Shown: piece after piece, positions 50,727 through 64,000 of the stretch
Position numbering within the stretch: position 1 is the first letter of the stretch
Layout: every line of letters starts with the position of its first letter
NCBI GenBank assembly: GCA_026168455.1
Contig: CM047429.1
Coordinates: 56,737,027 to 56,801,026, forward strand
Length of the DNA: 64,000 bases
Reading direction: 5' to 3'
Source: Theocolax elegans
Taxonomy: Eukaryota; Arthropoda; Insecta; Hymenoptera; Cerocephalidae
The notes under the pieces: model-generated
The model's database searches: none
What the model saw: only the letters and a program-made list of their open reading frames with translations
Told to the model about the DNA's origin: nothing
Made by a program: the position numbers and the translations under genes

Positions 50727-50950
50727 CATCGGCGACGGGCGTTCGTGGTCGAAACGCCAATTTTTAATTTTTTGTAAAGGCTTACTCTGGGACTTCCACC
50801 AACCATAGTGGACGAAGAGTAAAGACCTTGCTTAATAAAGCGTATTGATTATATCAAACCGCGATAAATTGTTTATATAGCGGAAAACTCTTTAGCGATA
50901 GATTAATTCACTTTTCTTAACAAATTTGTCATTGTTTTCATATCTTTGAA
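50727..50950 (+). repeat. Partial direct repeat of the foldback and its right flank
   Basis: From CATCGGCGACGGGCG the sequence repeats 50336 onward, with ~50 bp missing in the middle, through the right arm (TGGGACTTCCACCAACCATA), the flank AAGACCTTGCTTAATAAAGC and, more weakly, the next ~90 bp. The left arm is absent from this copy. Confidence 0.75.
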
Positions 50951-52280
50951 TCTGAGTAGGTTAAAATTAATCATGGTGACGGAATATAATGGCTATATTA
51001 ATGTGAAAACTTTAGAATATTTGACCAATAGGACCTTGGAAAATATTATACTAGAAAAAATTATCAGTTAAAATGCGGATTTTTGGTGCAGAAGTCTTGA
51101 AAAATGCATAAATCTGTCAAAAACGAGATAACCGTTGAAATCAACTGATTAACATTTCCTTATTTTTACAAATGTCGTTATTTAAATTTTGACAAAATTC
51201 AATCATGTTTTCAGAACATCTATTCATTTGTAATAATCATCCGAATTAAATTAGTGCAAAATAAACACTTTAAAAACGTTGGATAATTTTGTTAGGATTA
51301 ATTAAATTTCATATTTTAGAATAATATATAACATGTATTGGAGGGATACATTAATTTTGCGGAAGCTACGTGCCAATGAATTGGCAGGGGTTTTGTAATT
51401 GAAATTTGAAAACAAGAATTTATAACTTTAATTGTTAAAAAAAATTACATATTTGATAAAAAAAGGTATGATTTACGTTATTAAAAAAAAACATTTTCAC
51501 TGCATCGGAAATTTATTACTTCCTATATAAATTTTGTTGCGCAATACATGTATATGTTTAAATAAAAATCAATCTGAGATGAATATTAATAAAAATATCT
51601 TTTAATTTGAGAATTGAAAGAACTTTCTATTTTAATTCGTCGAATCATTATGATCAACTACGGATTGAAATAAATCACTAGGAATGAAAAATTACTTTCT
51701 TAATTATTGGAATACACAGAGGGTACTATTCATAAATTTCATTCATTAAGTAAATTGCAGGATTTATGTAAAAAAAAATCATATTTATGCCATCTTTTTA
51801 GGGTTAAAGTAAAACAGCCAAAAATATAACTTTGCCAGCGTGTGTAAAGAGAATAATATTAAGTTCGTAAAATTAAAATTGTTTCCTTTTTTGCAATATA
51901 TAAACTTCTTTAGATTTTAATTATAAAGTTTTTTATATTTTTGATTAATCAATTAAAACATTAACAGAAAACTGTTGATAAATTGCAACTACACTTACTT
52001 TTAATATTGCACTTACGTAAAATTATTAAGTGTAATTGCTTTAGATCATGTAAGATCGTATAATTAACGAAACAATCAATAAACTATAGTGTGTGATTTT
52101 GAAAGATCTTCGACATATTAAAGTCCGTGTAATTAACGTGTTACCACAAGATTCATAACACGAATGAACTTGCCACATATAATAACCTGCTACAGGTTGA
52201 TATACACCAAATATCTATGTACTATGTGTATATATATATATGTTCATTATAGATTAGCGTCAAGATGCAATCCGCGCTCT
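50951..52280. other. AT-rich non-coding DNA
   Basis: No gene, RNA or repeat seen apart from a short TA run near 52229. Confidence 0.5.
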
Positions 52281-55243
52281 TTTCGGCGGATCGCTTCCAA
52301 ACATCGATTTAATTATATTTTTCACGTGCTCTAATCATTGATTTTGTAATCGGCTACACGCAAAGATATCGGTCGGTACAAAGGTCCTACGAGAGCGATC
52401 GTCCTTTATTAGTGTGCAATGGCATACATGTATGTGTATATACCTGCATATATATGTATATATATATATGATTACGGAACATCTGGTTCTAGAAACTTGA
52501 GCTCGCGTGCCGTGGTATAAGAGAAACGAGACGCACGGAGGCGCAAAAGCGAAAGAGAAGGACGCGATTGCCCTCTCGCGCGCTCTCGTATAATACGAGA
52601 GAGGAGTCGTAGCGATCCTCTCCCGTCGGCGTTTGTTGGCTGTACCCAAAGAGAGTAAAGAAGGGAGGAGCACACGTACACACCATAGCTATAGCTGCCC
52701 TGTCTTTTTCCCCCCCGTGGCAAGCCGAAGGACCATCTTATTAGGCCCACGCTATATAAACACAAGCAGCCAGTATGGCGAACAGTCACCCAGCGACTTT
52801 AAACGCCGTCGGGCCGGTATTTAACATACATGCGTGCATAGACTCTCTAAAATTCTCAGTGCAAGTACCTACATATCAATACATATATACATGTGATTTG
52901 TTCATCGACCATTTTATTACTTATCATTATTTTCATTAGCCTTTATCATTGATATCGTACATATACGAGGCCTTTGGATCTATGTGATTTCCGGATACAT
53001 TGAATAGACACCTCTATTATATATAGATACATGTGGGGATACGTCGAGCTTTGATACGTCGACTTGAAATGGATAACCCATGTGACTCGGGGTGAGCTAA
53101 TTGACCAAATTCGTGAACGAAATTTAAATTAATTAGTTAAACGGAAATTGATTTAATTATTAATTTATTGACGTTTGTTTATTATAGGTAACCATATAAG
53201 TCTAGTCATTGCAAATTTTTAAATATTTTTCAATTAAAATAAAACTATTTAATTTAATTAACTACTATAATAAATTATTTAAAAAGCATTGCGGCTTGGG
53301 TTAAAACAAATTTTAAACAAACAAAAATGGTAATACTAAAAATTAATTATATTTCTTTCTTAATTACTTAAATTATAATTTATTATAATCAATAACTTTT
53401 AATCACATTATTTGTAAAGAAATGGGTTTGTTTTTACTGAAAATAATAATATAATAAATATTTCACAATATGTAATAATTATTTATTAAGCTATAAACAA
53501 CATAATGAGATTAATCAACAGTTACAATTTTCATAAAACAATTAACGTAATTTCTCACTTATATAATGATCCCTATAAGTGTATGTAACATTAGTTTGCA
53601 TATTTATGCACATATATACCTGACTGAATATAGATCACTTCTACTTAAACTTCTACAGCTACATTTGAAATTTGACATCATTTAAATTATTATACTTTGT
53701 TAACCTATGTGCTAATAGTATCTATAAAAGATGCGTCAGATTTTGCAAAATTTATGGAAATTTTTTTCCTTAAACGAATAAACACCATAAAAAAAAAAAC
53801 ATCAAAAAGTTAAATTGAAGCTTTGCATATTTTTACCCAAAGTACGTATATCGGTTAAAATCTCGTCTGGTTATACTAAGCATGTATCTGCACAACGTAA
53901 CCATGTTATACCGCGAACTTTTAAGTGAAGAAGTGTTTAAACTTTATTTTTTCCACTTGCGAAGAAAACATATATTTTTTTTTTTAAATTTATTTAATCC
54001 CTCGCCTTCTACAGTGATTTAGGTTTAACAAAAAGTTACACACTCTCACGAACGTCGTCCTTCAAATTTATAACTTTAACGGTGAGGTTATCTCTTAAAG
54101 TCAATCTGAGAGTAGGTTCTCAGTTAAAGTCGATGCCGCATTTGTAAATGTAAATTTCAGGAAGTCAATGGGGTATACATAATATATAGAATGATAGCAA
54201 TTCTTCAACTTGAAAATAATTTGTTCGTGTAACGTATTTATCTCACGGTGAACATAAGGATAATTCAAAAGAAAATATATACCTATATACGCATAGGTGT
54301 GCGGTAAATAATTACAAAGTAACAAGCTACGTATATAATACAAATACACTGATGCGGGTGTACTTATATACTTTTACTTTTTCCGTAATAAAGACTTTAT
54401 CTTTTCTCTGTAAACTGCCTGAGAATTGATAATGTCTAATTACTCATATTTTACTACGAAGAACTCGGTAGTTTATTTTCTTGCGGATTTGTTAAGAATT
54501 GTTTAAGTAACTACTTAAGCGAATCGTTTGAGCTATTCAAAATTGAATTACACATGTATCTGAGAAATATAAATTTACAATTTAATACAATTTGGTACGT
54601 CGATGACATTTAATTACGTAAATAATATATAAATTACACGTTATTGCAATTAAATGCAGGATAGAATGATACCCGCGTTTAACAGCTTCATTGTACGTGC
54701 GTATCGTAACCAACATCCAAAGGTCTTGTTAAAAATGTTACGAAAATTGTGCGCATTGATTCCCCTTCTCTAATCTCCAGTGTCTTTTCAAAAAAAAGCA
54801 GGTGAAAAAATCCGAAGTGAAGAGTGGATAAGAGTCAAGGGTGCGAAAGGATCATTCAAGATTCGCGCCTTTAACTGCTCGTTATCGAGGAGGAAGAAGA
54901 AGTGAGCGTCGCCGAAGGATAACGAGCCATCGTCATGTTCCTAGGCGCGTCACGAGTCCAGGTAACGTACAGTAGTCGTAAGTTTAAACTACCTTCGAAT
55001 TTTAAACTACCTTACGAATGGGGCAATTTTCGAATCGGCGAAAATTTTATCGTCTTGATGGTTAAAATGGGACAAGTATATAGTACACTGCACGAACCAA
55101 AAAAAAAAGAGTAAAAATGTCTCAAAGTAAAATTTTTTTTCCCTCGTGAATTGTGTTATACGTATATCTAATAATCTAAATACGATGCTCGACTAATTCA
55201 ATCCAATTACACGCATATTCCTGAAAAAAAGAAGACGCGTACA
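52281..55243 (+). repeat. 2,963 bp tandem duplication, copy 1
   Basis: Begins TTTCGGCGGATCGCTTCC and repeats head to tail from 55244. The copies are nearly identical, differing mainly by single-base indels. The first ~550 bp form a CpG-rich patch with promoter-like signals; the rest is AT-rich. Confidence 0.95.
52753..52789 (+). promoter_or_regulatory. Possible core promoter (TATA plus initiator), duplicated
   Basis: TATATAAA at 52753-52760 is followed 31 bases later by ACAGTC (A at 52784), five of six bases of the insect initiator TCAGTY. Both lie at the edge of a CpG-rich patch, as insect promoters often do. The same arrangement recurs at 55716-55752. No clear first exon or downstream gene was found, so function is an inference. 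Confidence 0.3.
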
Positions 55244-58215
55244 TTTCGGCGGATCGCTTCCAAACATCGATTTAATTATATTTTTCACGTGCTCTAATCA
55301 TTGATTTTGTAATCGGCTACACGCAAAGATATCGGTCGGTACAAAGGTCCTACGAGAGCGATCGTCCTTTATTAGTGTGCAATGGCATACATGTATGTGT
55401 ATATACCTGCATATATATGTATATATATATATGATTACGGAACATCTGGTTCTAGAAACTTGAGCTCGCGTGCCGTGGTATAAGAGAAACGAGACGCACG
55501 GAGGCGCAAAAGCGAAAGAGAAGGACGCGATTGCCCTCTCGCGCGCTCTCGTATAATACGAGAGAGGAGTCGTAGCGATCCTCTCCCGTCGGCGTTTGTT
55601 GGCTGTACCCAAAGAGAGTAAAGAAGGGAGGAGCACACGTACACACCATAGCTATAGCTGCCCTGTCTTTTTCCCCCCCGTGGCAAGCCGAAGGACCATC
55701 TTATTAGGCCCACGCTATATAAACACAAGCAGCCAGTATGGCGAACAGTCACCCAGCGACTTTAAACGCCGTCGGGCCGGTATTTAACATACATGCGTGC
55801 ATAGACTCTCTAAAATTCTCAGTGCAAGTACCTACATATCAATACATATATACATGTGATTTGTTCATCGACCATTTTATTACTTATCATTATTTTCATT
55901 AGCCTTTATCATTGATATCGTACATATACGAGGCCTTTGGATCTATGTGATTTCCGGATACATTGAATAGACACCTCTATTATATATAGATACATGTGGG
56001 GATACGTCGAGCTTTGATACGTCGACTTGAAATGGATAACCCATGTGACTCGGGGTGAGCTAATTGACCAAATTCGTGAACGAAATTTAAATTAATTAGT
56101 TAAACGGAAATTGATTTAATTATTAATTTATTGACGTTTGTTTATTATAGGTAACCATATAAGTCTAGTCATTGCAAATTTTTAAATATTTTTCAATTAA
56201 AATAAAACTATTTAATTTAATTAACTACTATAATAAATTATTTAAAAAAGCATTGCGGCTTGGGTTAAAACAAATTTTAAACAAACAAAAATGGTAATAC
56301 TAAAAATTAATTATATTTCTTTCTTAATTACTTAAATTATAATTTATTATAATCAATAACTTTTAATCACATTATTTGTAAAGAAATGGGTTTGTTTCTA
56401 CTGAAAATAATAATATAATAAATATTTCACAATATGTAATAATTATTTATTTAAGCTATAAACAACATAATGAGATTAATCAACAGTTACAATTTTCATA
56501 AAACAATTAACGTAATTTCTCACTTATATAATGATCCCTATAAGTGTATGTAACATTAGTTTGCATATTTATGCACATATATACCTGACTGAATATAGAT
56601 CACTTCTACTTAAACTTCTACAGCTACATTTGAAATTTGACATCATTTAAATTATTATACTTTGTTAACCTATGTGCTAATAGTATCTATAAAAGATGCG
56701 TCAGATTTTGCAAAATTTATGGAAATTTTTTTCCTTAAACGAATAAACACCATAAAAAAAAGAAAACATCAAAAAGTTAAATTGAAGCTTTGCATATTTT
56801 TACCCAAAGTACGTATATCGGTTAAAATCTCGTCTGGTTATACTAAGCATGTATCTGCACAACGTAACCATGTTATACCGCGAACTTTTAAGTGAAGAAG
56901 TGTTTAAACTTTATTTTTTCCACTTGCGAAGAAAACATATATTTTTTTTTTTAAATTTATTTAATCCCTCGCCTTCTACAGTGATTTAGGTTTAACAAAA
57001 AGTTACACACTCTCACGAACGTCGTCCTTCAAATTTATAACTTTAACGGTGAGGTTATCTCTTAAAGTCAATCTGAGAGTAGGTTCTCAGTTAAAGTCGA
57101 TGCCGCATTTGTAAATGTAAATTTCAGGAAGTCAATGGGGTATACATAATATATAGAATGATAGCAATTCTTCAACTTGAAAATAATTTGTTCGTGTAAC
57201 GTATTTATCTCACGGTGAACATAAGGATAATTCAAAAGAAAATATATACCTATATACGCATAGGTGTGCGGTAAATAATTACAAAGTAACAAGCTACGTA
57301 TATAATACAAATACACTGATGCGGGTGTACTATATACTTTTACTTTTTCCGTAATAAAGACTTTATCTTTTCTCTGTAAACTGCCTGAGAATTGATAATG
57401 TCTAATTACTCATATTTTACTACGAAGAACTCGGTAGTTTATTTTTCTTGCGGATTTGTTAAGAATTGTTTAAGTAACTACTTAAGCGAATCGTTTGAGC
57501 TATTCAAAATTGAATTACACATGTATCTGAGAAATATAAATTTACAATTTAATACAATTTGGTACGTCGATGACATTTAATTACGTAAATAATATATAAA
57601 TTACACGTTATTGCAATTAAATGCAGGATAGAATGATACCCGCGTTTAACAGCTTCATTGTACGTGCGTATCGTAACCAACATCCAAAGGTCTTGTTAAA
57701 AATGTTACGAAAATTGTGCGCATTGATTCCCCTTCTCTAATCTCCAGTGTCTTTTCAAAAAAAAGCAGGTGAAAAAATCCGAAGTGAAGAGTGGATAAGA
57801 GTCAAGGGTGCGAAAGGATCATTCAAGATTCGCGCCTTTAACTGCTCGTTATCGAGGAGGAAGAAGAAGTGAGCGTCGCCGAAGGATAACGAGCCATCGT
57901 CATGTTCCTAGGCGCGTCACGAGTCCAGGTAACGTACAGTAGTCGTAAGTTTAAACTACCTTCGAATTTTAAACTACCTTACGAATGGGGCAATTTTCGA
58001 ATCGGCAGAAAATTTTATCGTCTTGATGGTTAAAATGGGACAAGTATATAGTACACTGCACGAACCAAAAAAAAGAAAGAGTAAAAATGTCTCAAAGTAA
58101 AATTTTTTTTTCCCTCGTGAATTGTGTTATACGTATATCTAATAATCTAAATACGATGCTCGACTAATTCAATCCAATTACACGCATATTCCTGAAAAAA
58201 AGAAGACGCGCTACA
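55244..58215 (+). repeat. 2,963 bp tandem duplication, copy 2
   Basis: Second copy; it leaves the repeat at CTACATTTCG|TGCG (58211-58224). The word TTTCG is shared by the left flank, the junction and the right flank. Confidence 0.95.
55716..55752 (+). promoter_or_regulatory. Second copy of the possible core promoter
   Basis: Identical in sequence to 52753-52789, carried by the tandem duplication. Confidence 0.28.
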
Positions 58216-59333
58216 TTTCGTGCGAAGCGTGAAATACTTTTTTTTTCATATAGACCTTATGAAAATAATACTCGTTAGGTCTCACGTTCACATTCTCAGA
58301 TACCCAGTTGTGCATTCGCCAATGCGTAATGCTGTATAAGAAAATATCTTCATTCACATGTGTATATACACTCGCATAATATCTGTAATGCAATCTGTTA
58401 GAGAGGTAACGTGAATAAATGGTAAGAAATATAAACTTCTTTTTTGCACTTTTTACCTTCTTCTTATAGCTCAAATTGATTTTCTTCGATTTCTTAGCTT
58501 TAGAAACTTGGTAGAAACTTATTCACCTGTTAAGATTTTTCGAAAATTTTCTTCCACTTTCCTTTCACACTTTCCGATCCTTGATCTTGCTACTATACGT
58601 ATTCCTGTAAGAACCTTTCGAGTTTTTCTTTCAAATTCATTCTACGTCGTTAGCCCGTTAACCCGAGAACAGCCAATTTATAGTCGACGTGTTACTAGTT
58701 TCAAAAAGAGATTTAATCGTCGTTTATATAGTATGTGCAAGTAATGTTGATTATTTTAAACTCATTGATCTTTCGTGAAACAAAATGGAACGTAAAATAA
58801 ATTACACGACGTTTATGGTGGGAATAAAAATGCTAAACTAAGTATTATTGGAAACTTATTGAATGCATTTAAAGTATTATTGATTGCACGTTAATTTATG
58901 ATTAATTAAAATACGACGTTAAATTATGTGTCATATTTGTAACAGCTTAATAACCATTAATACTTAAACATATTACTTCTACAATATTTGAAGTTTTATA
59001 TACAAAATCGCTTTAAATAATGAATTAGTAAAACGAATCATATAGAAGTTAATGATATTCATATATATACGTTAAAAAATTAAAATCTTTTTGAAAGAAT
59101 AAAGTAACGAGAGAATCCTTTTACATTATAAAACGAAAGCGTTACATATATACATACATAGTTGAAAAACTAACAATCAAAATGATTAATTTACCGGATT
59201 GGTGGTTCACGTAAAGGGTGCGCTCATCTCATTACTATTCCATAAAATATAAAAGAAGCAGTAAAGAATTAATTTACACTCGAGTAAGTAGTAAGATAAC
59301 TTAAGCTCTCTCAGCGAAAATAACGCAGCTAAC
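58216..59333. other. AT-rich non-coding DNA between two duplications
   Basis: No coding region is supported; frames of 78-87 codons on both strands have no recognisable content. Confidence 0.5.
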
Positions 59334-60793
59334 GCGAGATCACGTAGCACAAACAAGCAAAAAGGTTGGTCGCTTCAAAGTGCAACGCCTCCAAAAGCTC
59401 TCTGTGAACAAACACGCACATATCCTCCCTCTCTCCCTCTTTCACTGGTATAACCAGAGCATATCTTGAATCTCTATCTCACGATTTCTGATCACACTGA
59501 CCCTTTATACGAGATTCCAGGATAGTTTCCCTTACCGATCTTTATCTATGTCGCGTGCGAGTTTAATTTATCGATGTGCCCGAGGTGTACGGATAAGAGC
59601 TTACGTTTCTCGAAACCCGTACGTATGTATGTATGTATGTGTGTCTGTATATATATATATCGATCGTATACAAAGATGCACTTCCGTCCACATCACGTAA
59701 TTGCGAACCCCTCTTGTGTCGTCGTGAAAAGCGAAAGTGCACAGCTCGACATGTTCCGTTGATTCATTGGATTGACGTAATGAGCAAATCAATGAAAATA
59801 AATATATATCCTTATATAGAAGTGACACTCGAGCTTTACTCTCGTCATTGTATCCGTCTGTCACTTATTAAATTAAAAGTACAGTCGTATATACTTTATA
59901 CTATAAATATTCTTTTAATGCGCATCCCTATTCATAACAACAATAGGAATTCGTAATTTGTAAGATTAAAAATTTCGCACAGAAAATTAAAAGGAGATTA
60001 ATTTAATACAATTACCTTACGTTTTCTTGCCGCTTTTTTTTCTTTATCAATCTTGCAATGCGAATAAATTAAAAGAAAGAAAAAAAGTAGAAATATTAAT
60101 GAATAAGAATAATAAGTGAGTGAACTTGATAAAACAATGCAACAAAGAATAATTAATAAAAAAAAATATTATTTCAAATTATACTTCAATTATAAATTTA
60201 ATAGGCCAAGTTTGAATTTACCTTGACTATATAAACTGATATATCTCTGGTGTAATTCAATTTAACCCTTTCGATCACGAATGTACGTATGCACACATAC
60301 AGTTGCAAGTATAATCGATTTCGCAGATGTACATTTATCATGTACCCTTACTTAATTGAAAGAAATGTTTTCCTCACTGTTTTACATATCGACGTAGTTA
60401 CGTAACGTGATTATTTGATAAGTTTATTTATTTAATTTTGTAGAGGTTTATCTCTTTCAAGTCAATACATTCTTACACATGCGAATATATACCGTGTTTA
60501 CGGTAAACGTCGAAGATGCAACTCTAATCTCATTCCGGAAGTAATATACAAAATAATTCATTTCAATTCACCGGTATAAATTAATTTATATTATACAATA
60601 TGAATTTAATATGTGTATACACATACATAATATTCATTACAATCCTCAAAAATGATCTTTTACGTTGCTGCTGCAGTACACTGTTACATTCAAATTGATC
60701 GAATCAAACCGTTTTCCCGATGACTAAATTACACATATAGATTTCCAATAGTATATAAAATGATAGAATAATCGTTATGTAATACGTGTTTTT
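59334..60793 (+). repeat. 1,460 bp tandem duplication, copy 1
   Basis: Begins GCGAGATCACGTAGCACAAA. The first ~430 bp are CpG-rich and include a (GTAT)n/(TA)n tract at 59620-59660; the remainder is AT-rich. Confidence 0.95.
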
Positions 60794-62259
60794 GCGAGAT
60801 CACGTAGCACAAACAAGCAAAAAGGTTGGTCGCTTCAAAGTGCAACGCCCTCCAAAAGCTCTCTGTGAACAAACACGCACATATCCTCCCTCTCTCCCTC
60901 TTTCACTGGTATAACCAGAGCATATCTTGAATCTCTATCTCACGATTTCTGATCACACTGACCCTTTATACGAGATTCCAGGATAGTTTCCCTTACCGAT
61001 CTTTATCTATGTCGCGTGCGAGTTTAATTTATCGATGTGCCCGAGGTGTACGGATAAGAGCTTACGTTTCTCGAAACCCGTACGTATGTATGTATGTATG
61101 TGTGTCTGTATATATATATATCGATCGTATACAAAGATGCACTTCCGTCCACATCACGTAATTGCGAACCCCTCTTGTGTCGTCGTGAAAAGCGAAAGTG
61201 CACAGCTCGACATGTTCCGTTGATTCATTGGATTGACGTAATGAGCAAATCAATGAAAATAAATATATATCCTTATATAGAAGTGACACTCGAGCTTTAC
61301 TCTCGTCATTGTATCCGTCTGTCACTTATTAAATTAAAAGTACAGTCGTATATACTTTATACTATAAATATTCTTTTAATGCGCATCCCTATTCATAACA
61401 ACAATAGGAATTCGTAATTTGTAAGATTAAAAATTTCGCACAGAAAATTAAAAGGAGATTAATTTAATACAATTACCTTACGTTTTCTTGCCGCTTTTTT
61501 TTCTTTATCAATCTTGCAATGCGAATAAATTAAAAGAAAGAAAAAAAGTAGAAATATTAATGAATAAGAATAATAAGTGAGTGAACTTGATAAAACAATG
61601 CAACAAAGAATAATTAATAAAAAAAAATATTATTTCAAATTATACTTCAATTATAAATTTAATAGGCCAAGTTTGAATTTACCTTGACTATATAAACTGA
61701 TATATCTCTGGTGTAATTCAATTTAACCCTTTCGATCACGAATGTACGTATGCACACATACAGTTGCAAGTATAATCGATTTCGCAGATGTACATTTATC
61801 ATGTACCCTTACTTAATTGAAAGAAATGTTTTCTCACTGTTTTACATATCGACGTAGTTACGTAACGTGATTATTTGATAAGTTTATTTTATTTAATTTT
61901 GTAGAGGTTTATCTCTTTCAAGTCAATACATTCTTACACATGCGAATATATACCGTGTTTACGGTAAACGTCGAAGATGCAACTCTAATCTCATTCCGGA
62001 AGTAATATACAAAATAATTCATTTCAATTCACCGGTATAAATTAATTTTATATTATACAATATGAATTTAATAATGTGTATACACATACTATAAAATATT
62101 CATTACAATCCTCAAAAATGATCTTTTACGTTGCTGCGCAGTACACTTTTACATTCAAATTGATCGAATCAAACCGTTTTCCCGATGACTAAATTACACA
62201 TATAGATTTCCAATAGTATATAAATGATAATAAATAAATCGTATGTAATACGTGTTTTT
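60794..62259 (+). repeat. 1,460 bp tandem duplication, copy 2
   Basis: Near-identical to copy 1 in its first 1.2 kb; small indels accumulate toward the right end. Leaves the repeat at TTTTTGC|TAAAACG, with GC as junction microhomology. Confidence 0.95.
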
Positions 62260-64000
62260 GCTAAAACGAAGCACAATATTTCATACTCCAGACCAATAAA
62301 CATTATAAATTAAAGTATATTGCATTTTAAATGTACACGTCAGATATCTATATATATATACAGTATTTTATATCAATCGTACGCGAATTGAGAAATAAAT
62401 ATTGTTTAATATCACATCTAAGGTTTTGATGTGTGTAAACCAGTGGTAAAGCAAACAGAGATAGAAACCATAGGGAACAACAAATTTAAAAAAATAAAAC
62501 TATATTTTCTCCAAGCTCTCAAATAATAACATAATATTTATTTCCCATAACAAACATACAGAGAGGCACCTTTTCTCCGGATCCGAGCACACGTCGTATT
62601 TATTGTGTACACACAAATATACGCATCCTTTTCCATCGTACATTTTTGAACTCGCATCACACAGTGCTTCTTCTATCTCACTTTCCGCTCACTCTCTTTT
62701 TCTTCACTCTCCCTCTTTATTTATCCGTGTTATCTTATTTTATTTCTTCCTCGCTTTTTTTTTATAATCTATTGTAGAGAATACGGAGTGCACACCCGGT
62801 TAAAGGCATATATATATATAGAAACCCTTTCAAGAATTTGATCTCGATATATGTGTATTTGAAAAGCATTTGCTTCGTTTTATACTATATTACTTTTTTT
62901 TTCTTAACTGTACATACAGGAATTTCTATGCGCCGAACGATTTATTTTTCAAGGATTCGATTTATCTGTCTCTGTTAGCGGTGCCTCTGGACTTTTTTTT
63001 TGGGCTATATATACACACATATATATGTGTGTGTGTGTGTGTGTGTGTACGCAGCGTACGTTTACCACTGAGTCGCGGATAGGATGTCACGCGCACAGTT
63101 ATCCGTGCAGAATAAGGTTTTGTTTATGCAAAATATGCACACGCATACATATATGCAAAAGATAACGCAATGAACGAAAAAAAAAATAGTTTACGTATAA
63201 TAAGCTTGTACAATTTTCCAATGAAGCATAGATTTTTAATGTTTACCTTTGATACGTAAAAGCGAATGGAGGTAATTCTGGTAATAAAAAAATAAAGTCA
63301 CCATGAGGTTTTTTTTAGTTATTTTATTTCGATAATTGAAAAGAATGTTTAAAGTGAAGAATTTTTTAAAGTAACCTTTGATTTATTCATCATTACGAAT
63401 GGCTATTCTGGTAACAATGCATAAACAAACGACGAATAATGAAAAAGCAATTTTGTGCATTTAAAAAATAGTGGACAAAGTATATACCAGATTCAATTAA
63501 TTTTCTTGCATTAGATAATATTGTAGATTTAGTTAAATATACGAGCAATCACAACTGTACACATTATTTAAAAAAAGAAAAGTACATCGAGCTCTAGGCT
63601 TTTCGCGTGATATTTTCATAATATTATAGTATAGTCATAATATGAGATATTCACACAAGAAGTATCTTTAAAAATTGAACAAAATCCACGACTCTTACTT
63701 AATCTGTAAGTCGAATATTTGTGAAAACACAAAGCAAGCTTTTTAAAAAAAGTTATCATCAATGTTAGAAAAAATAATTACTACGTAGTTTTAAAAGTAT
63801 CACCGCAATACAAATTCGATAACGGAAGATAAGGGAAAACATTGGTATGTCAAGTAATTGTACACGAAGCACAATACTGACCGGGTGAGGGAGAAACGGG
63901 AACCGTAAATTTAGAACAAATAATTCGAATGCACCTCTGTATCTATAAATCAAGTGTCATAATTATTTTCATTGGAGAGACAAGCGCATAATGCGTTGGA
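62260..64000. other. AT-rich non-coding DNA
   Basis: A CT-rich patch at 62660-62760 and a GT repeat at 63026-63048 are the only notable contents. No gene is supported. Confidence 0.5.
63026..63048. repeat. (GT)n microsatellite
   Basis: Eleven GT units preceded by a TATATA/ACACAC mixture. Confidence 0.9.

Noticed and set aside
52335..52824. Overlapping frames of 63-112 codons in the 2.96 kb duplication
   Set aside because: Several frames on both strands overlap in the same CpG-rich patch where stop codons are rarer; being duplicated only reflects the DNA duplication.

Overview
Eukaryotic, AT-rich DNA with abundant microsatellites (TA, CT/GA, GT/CA), scattered CpG-rich patches of a few hundred bases, decayed DNA transposons and no bacterial-type gene organisation. 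The repeat style, the CpG-rich islets and the kind of transposase remnant suggest an insect, most likely a hymenopteran such as an ant. That assignment is an inference from style; no host gene is recognised that would prove it. The window looks like a gene desert or the inside of very long introns.

Layout. 1-7.7 kb: AT-rich DNA with a palindromic MITE nested in a related palindrome (264-714) and two weak minus-strand coding candidates (6322-6466, 7087-7305). 7766-21257: a large nested transposon, the main object of the window. The outer element has ~310-360 bp imperfect terminal inverted repeats and a broken transposase gene (8848-11516) of the CACTA/EnSpm (TNP2/DUF4218-like) kind. Inside it sits a 9,159 bp segment (11651-20809) bounded by TTAA on both sides and by a perfect 21 bp inverted repeat, as expected for a TTAA-targeting (piggyBac-like) insertion. 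This inner segment carries no recognisable transposase. It holds a ~190 bp foldback, 21 tandem copies of a ~226 bp satellite with a perfect 16 bp hairpin, and a 1.5 kb tandem duplication of an exon/intron-like module in which three exons can be spliced into one 133-codon reading frame unlike anything I recognise. It ends with five ~400 bp AT-rich repeats and a terminal hairpin.

21.3-64 kb: AT-rich DNA without recognisable genes, with a minus-strand tRNA-like SINE or pseudo-tRNA (about 21734-21810), a duplicated foldback (50303-50471), and three near-identical head-to-tail duplications: 836 bp (30469-32146), 2,963 bp (52281-58215) and 1,460 bp (59334-62259). Their junctions show 2-5 bp microhomology. 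The 2.96 kb unit contains a TATA plus initiator arrangement, so a possible core promoter is present twice.

The best candidates for something undescribed are the inner TTAA element as a whole, its hairpin satellite, and its amplified exon module. Single-base homopolymer indels between repeat copies mean that copy number and frames should be checked on reads before biological conclusions are drawn.
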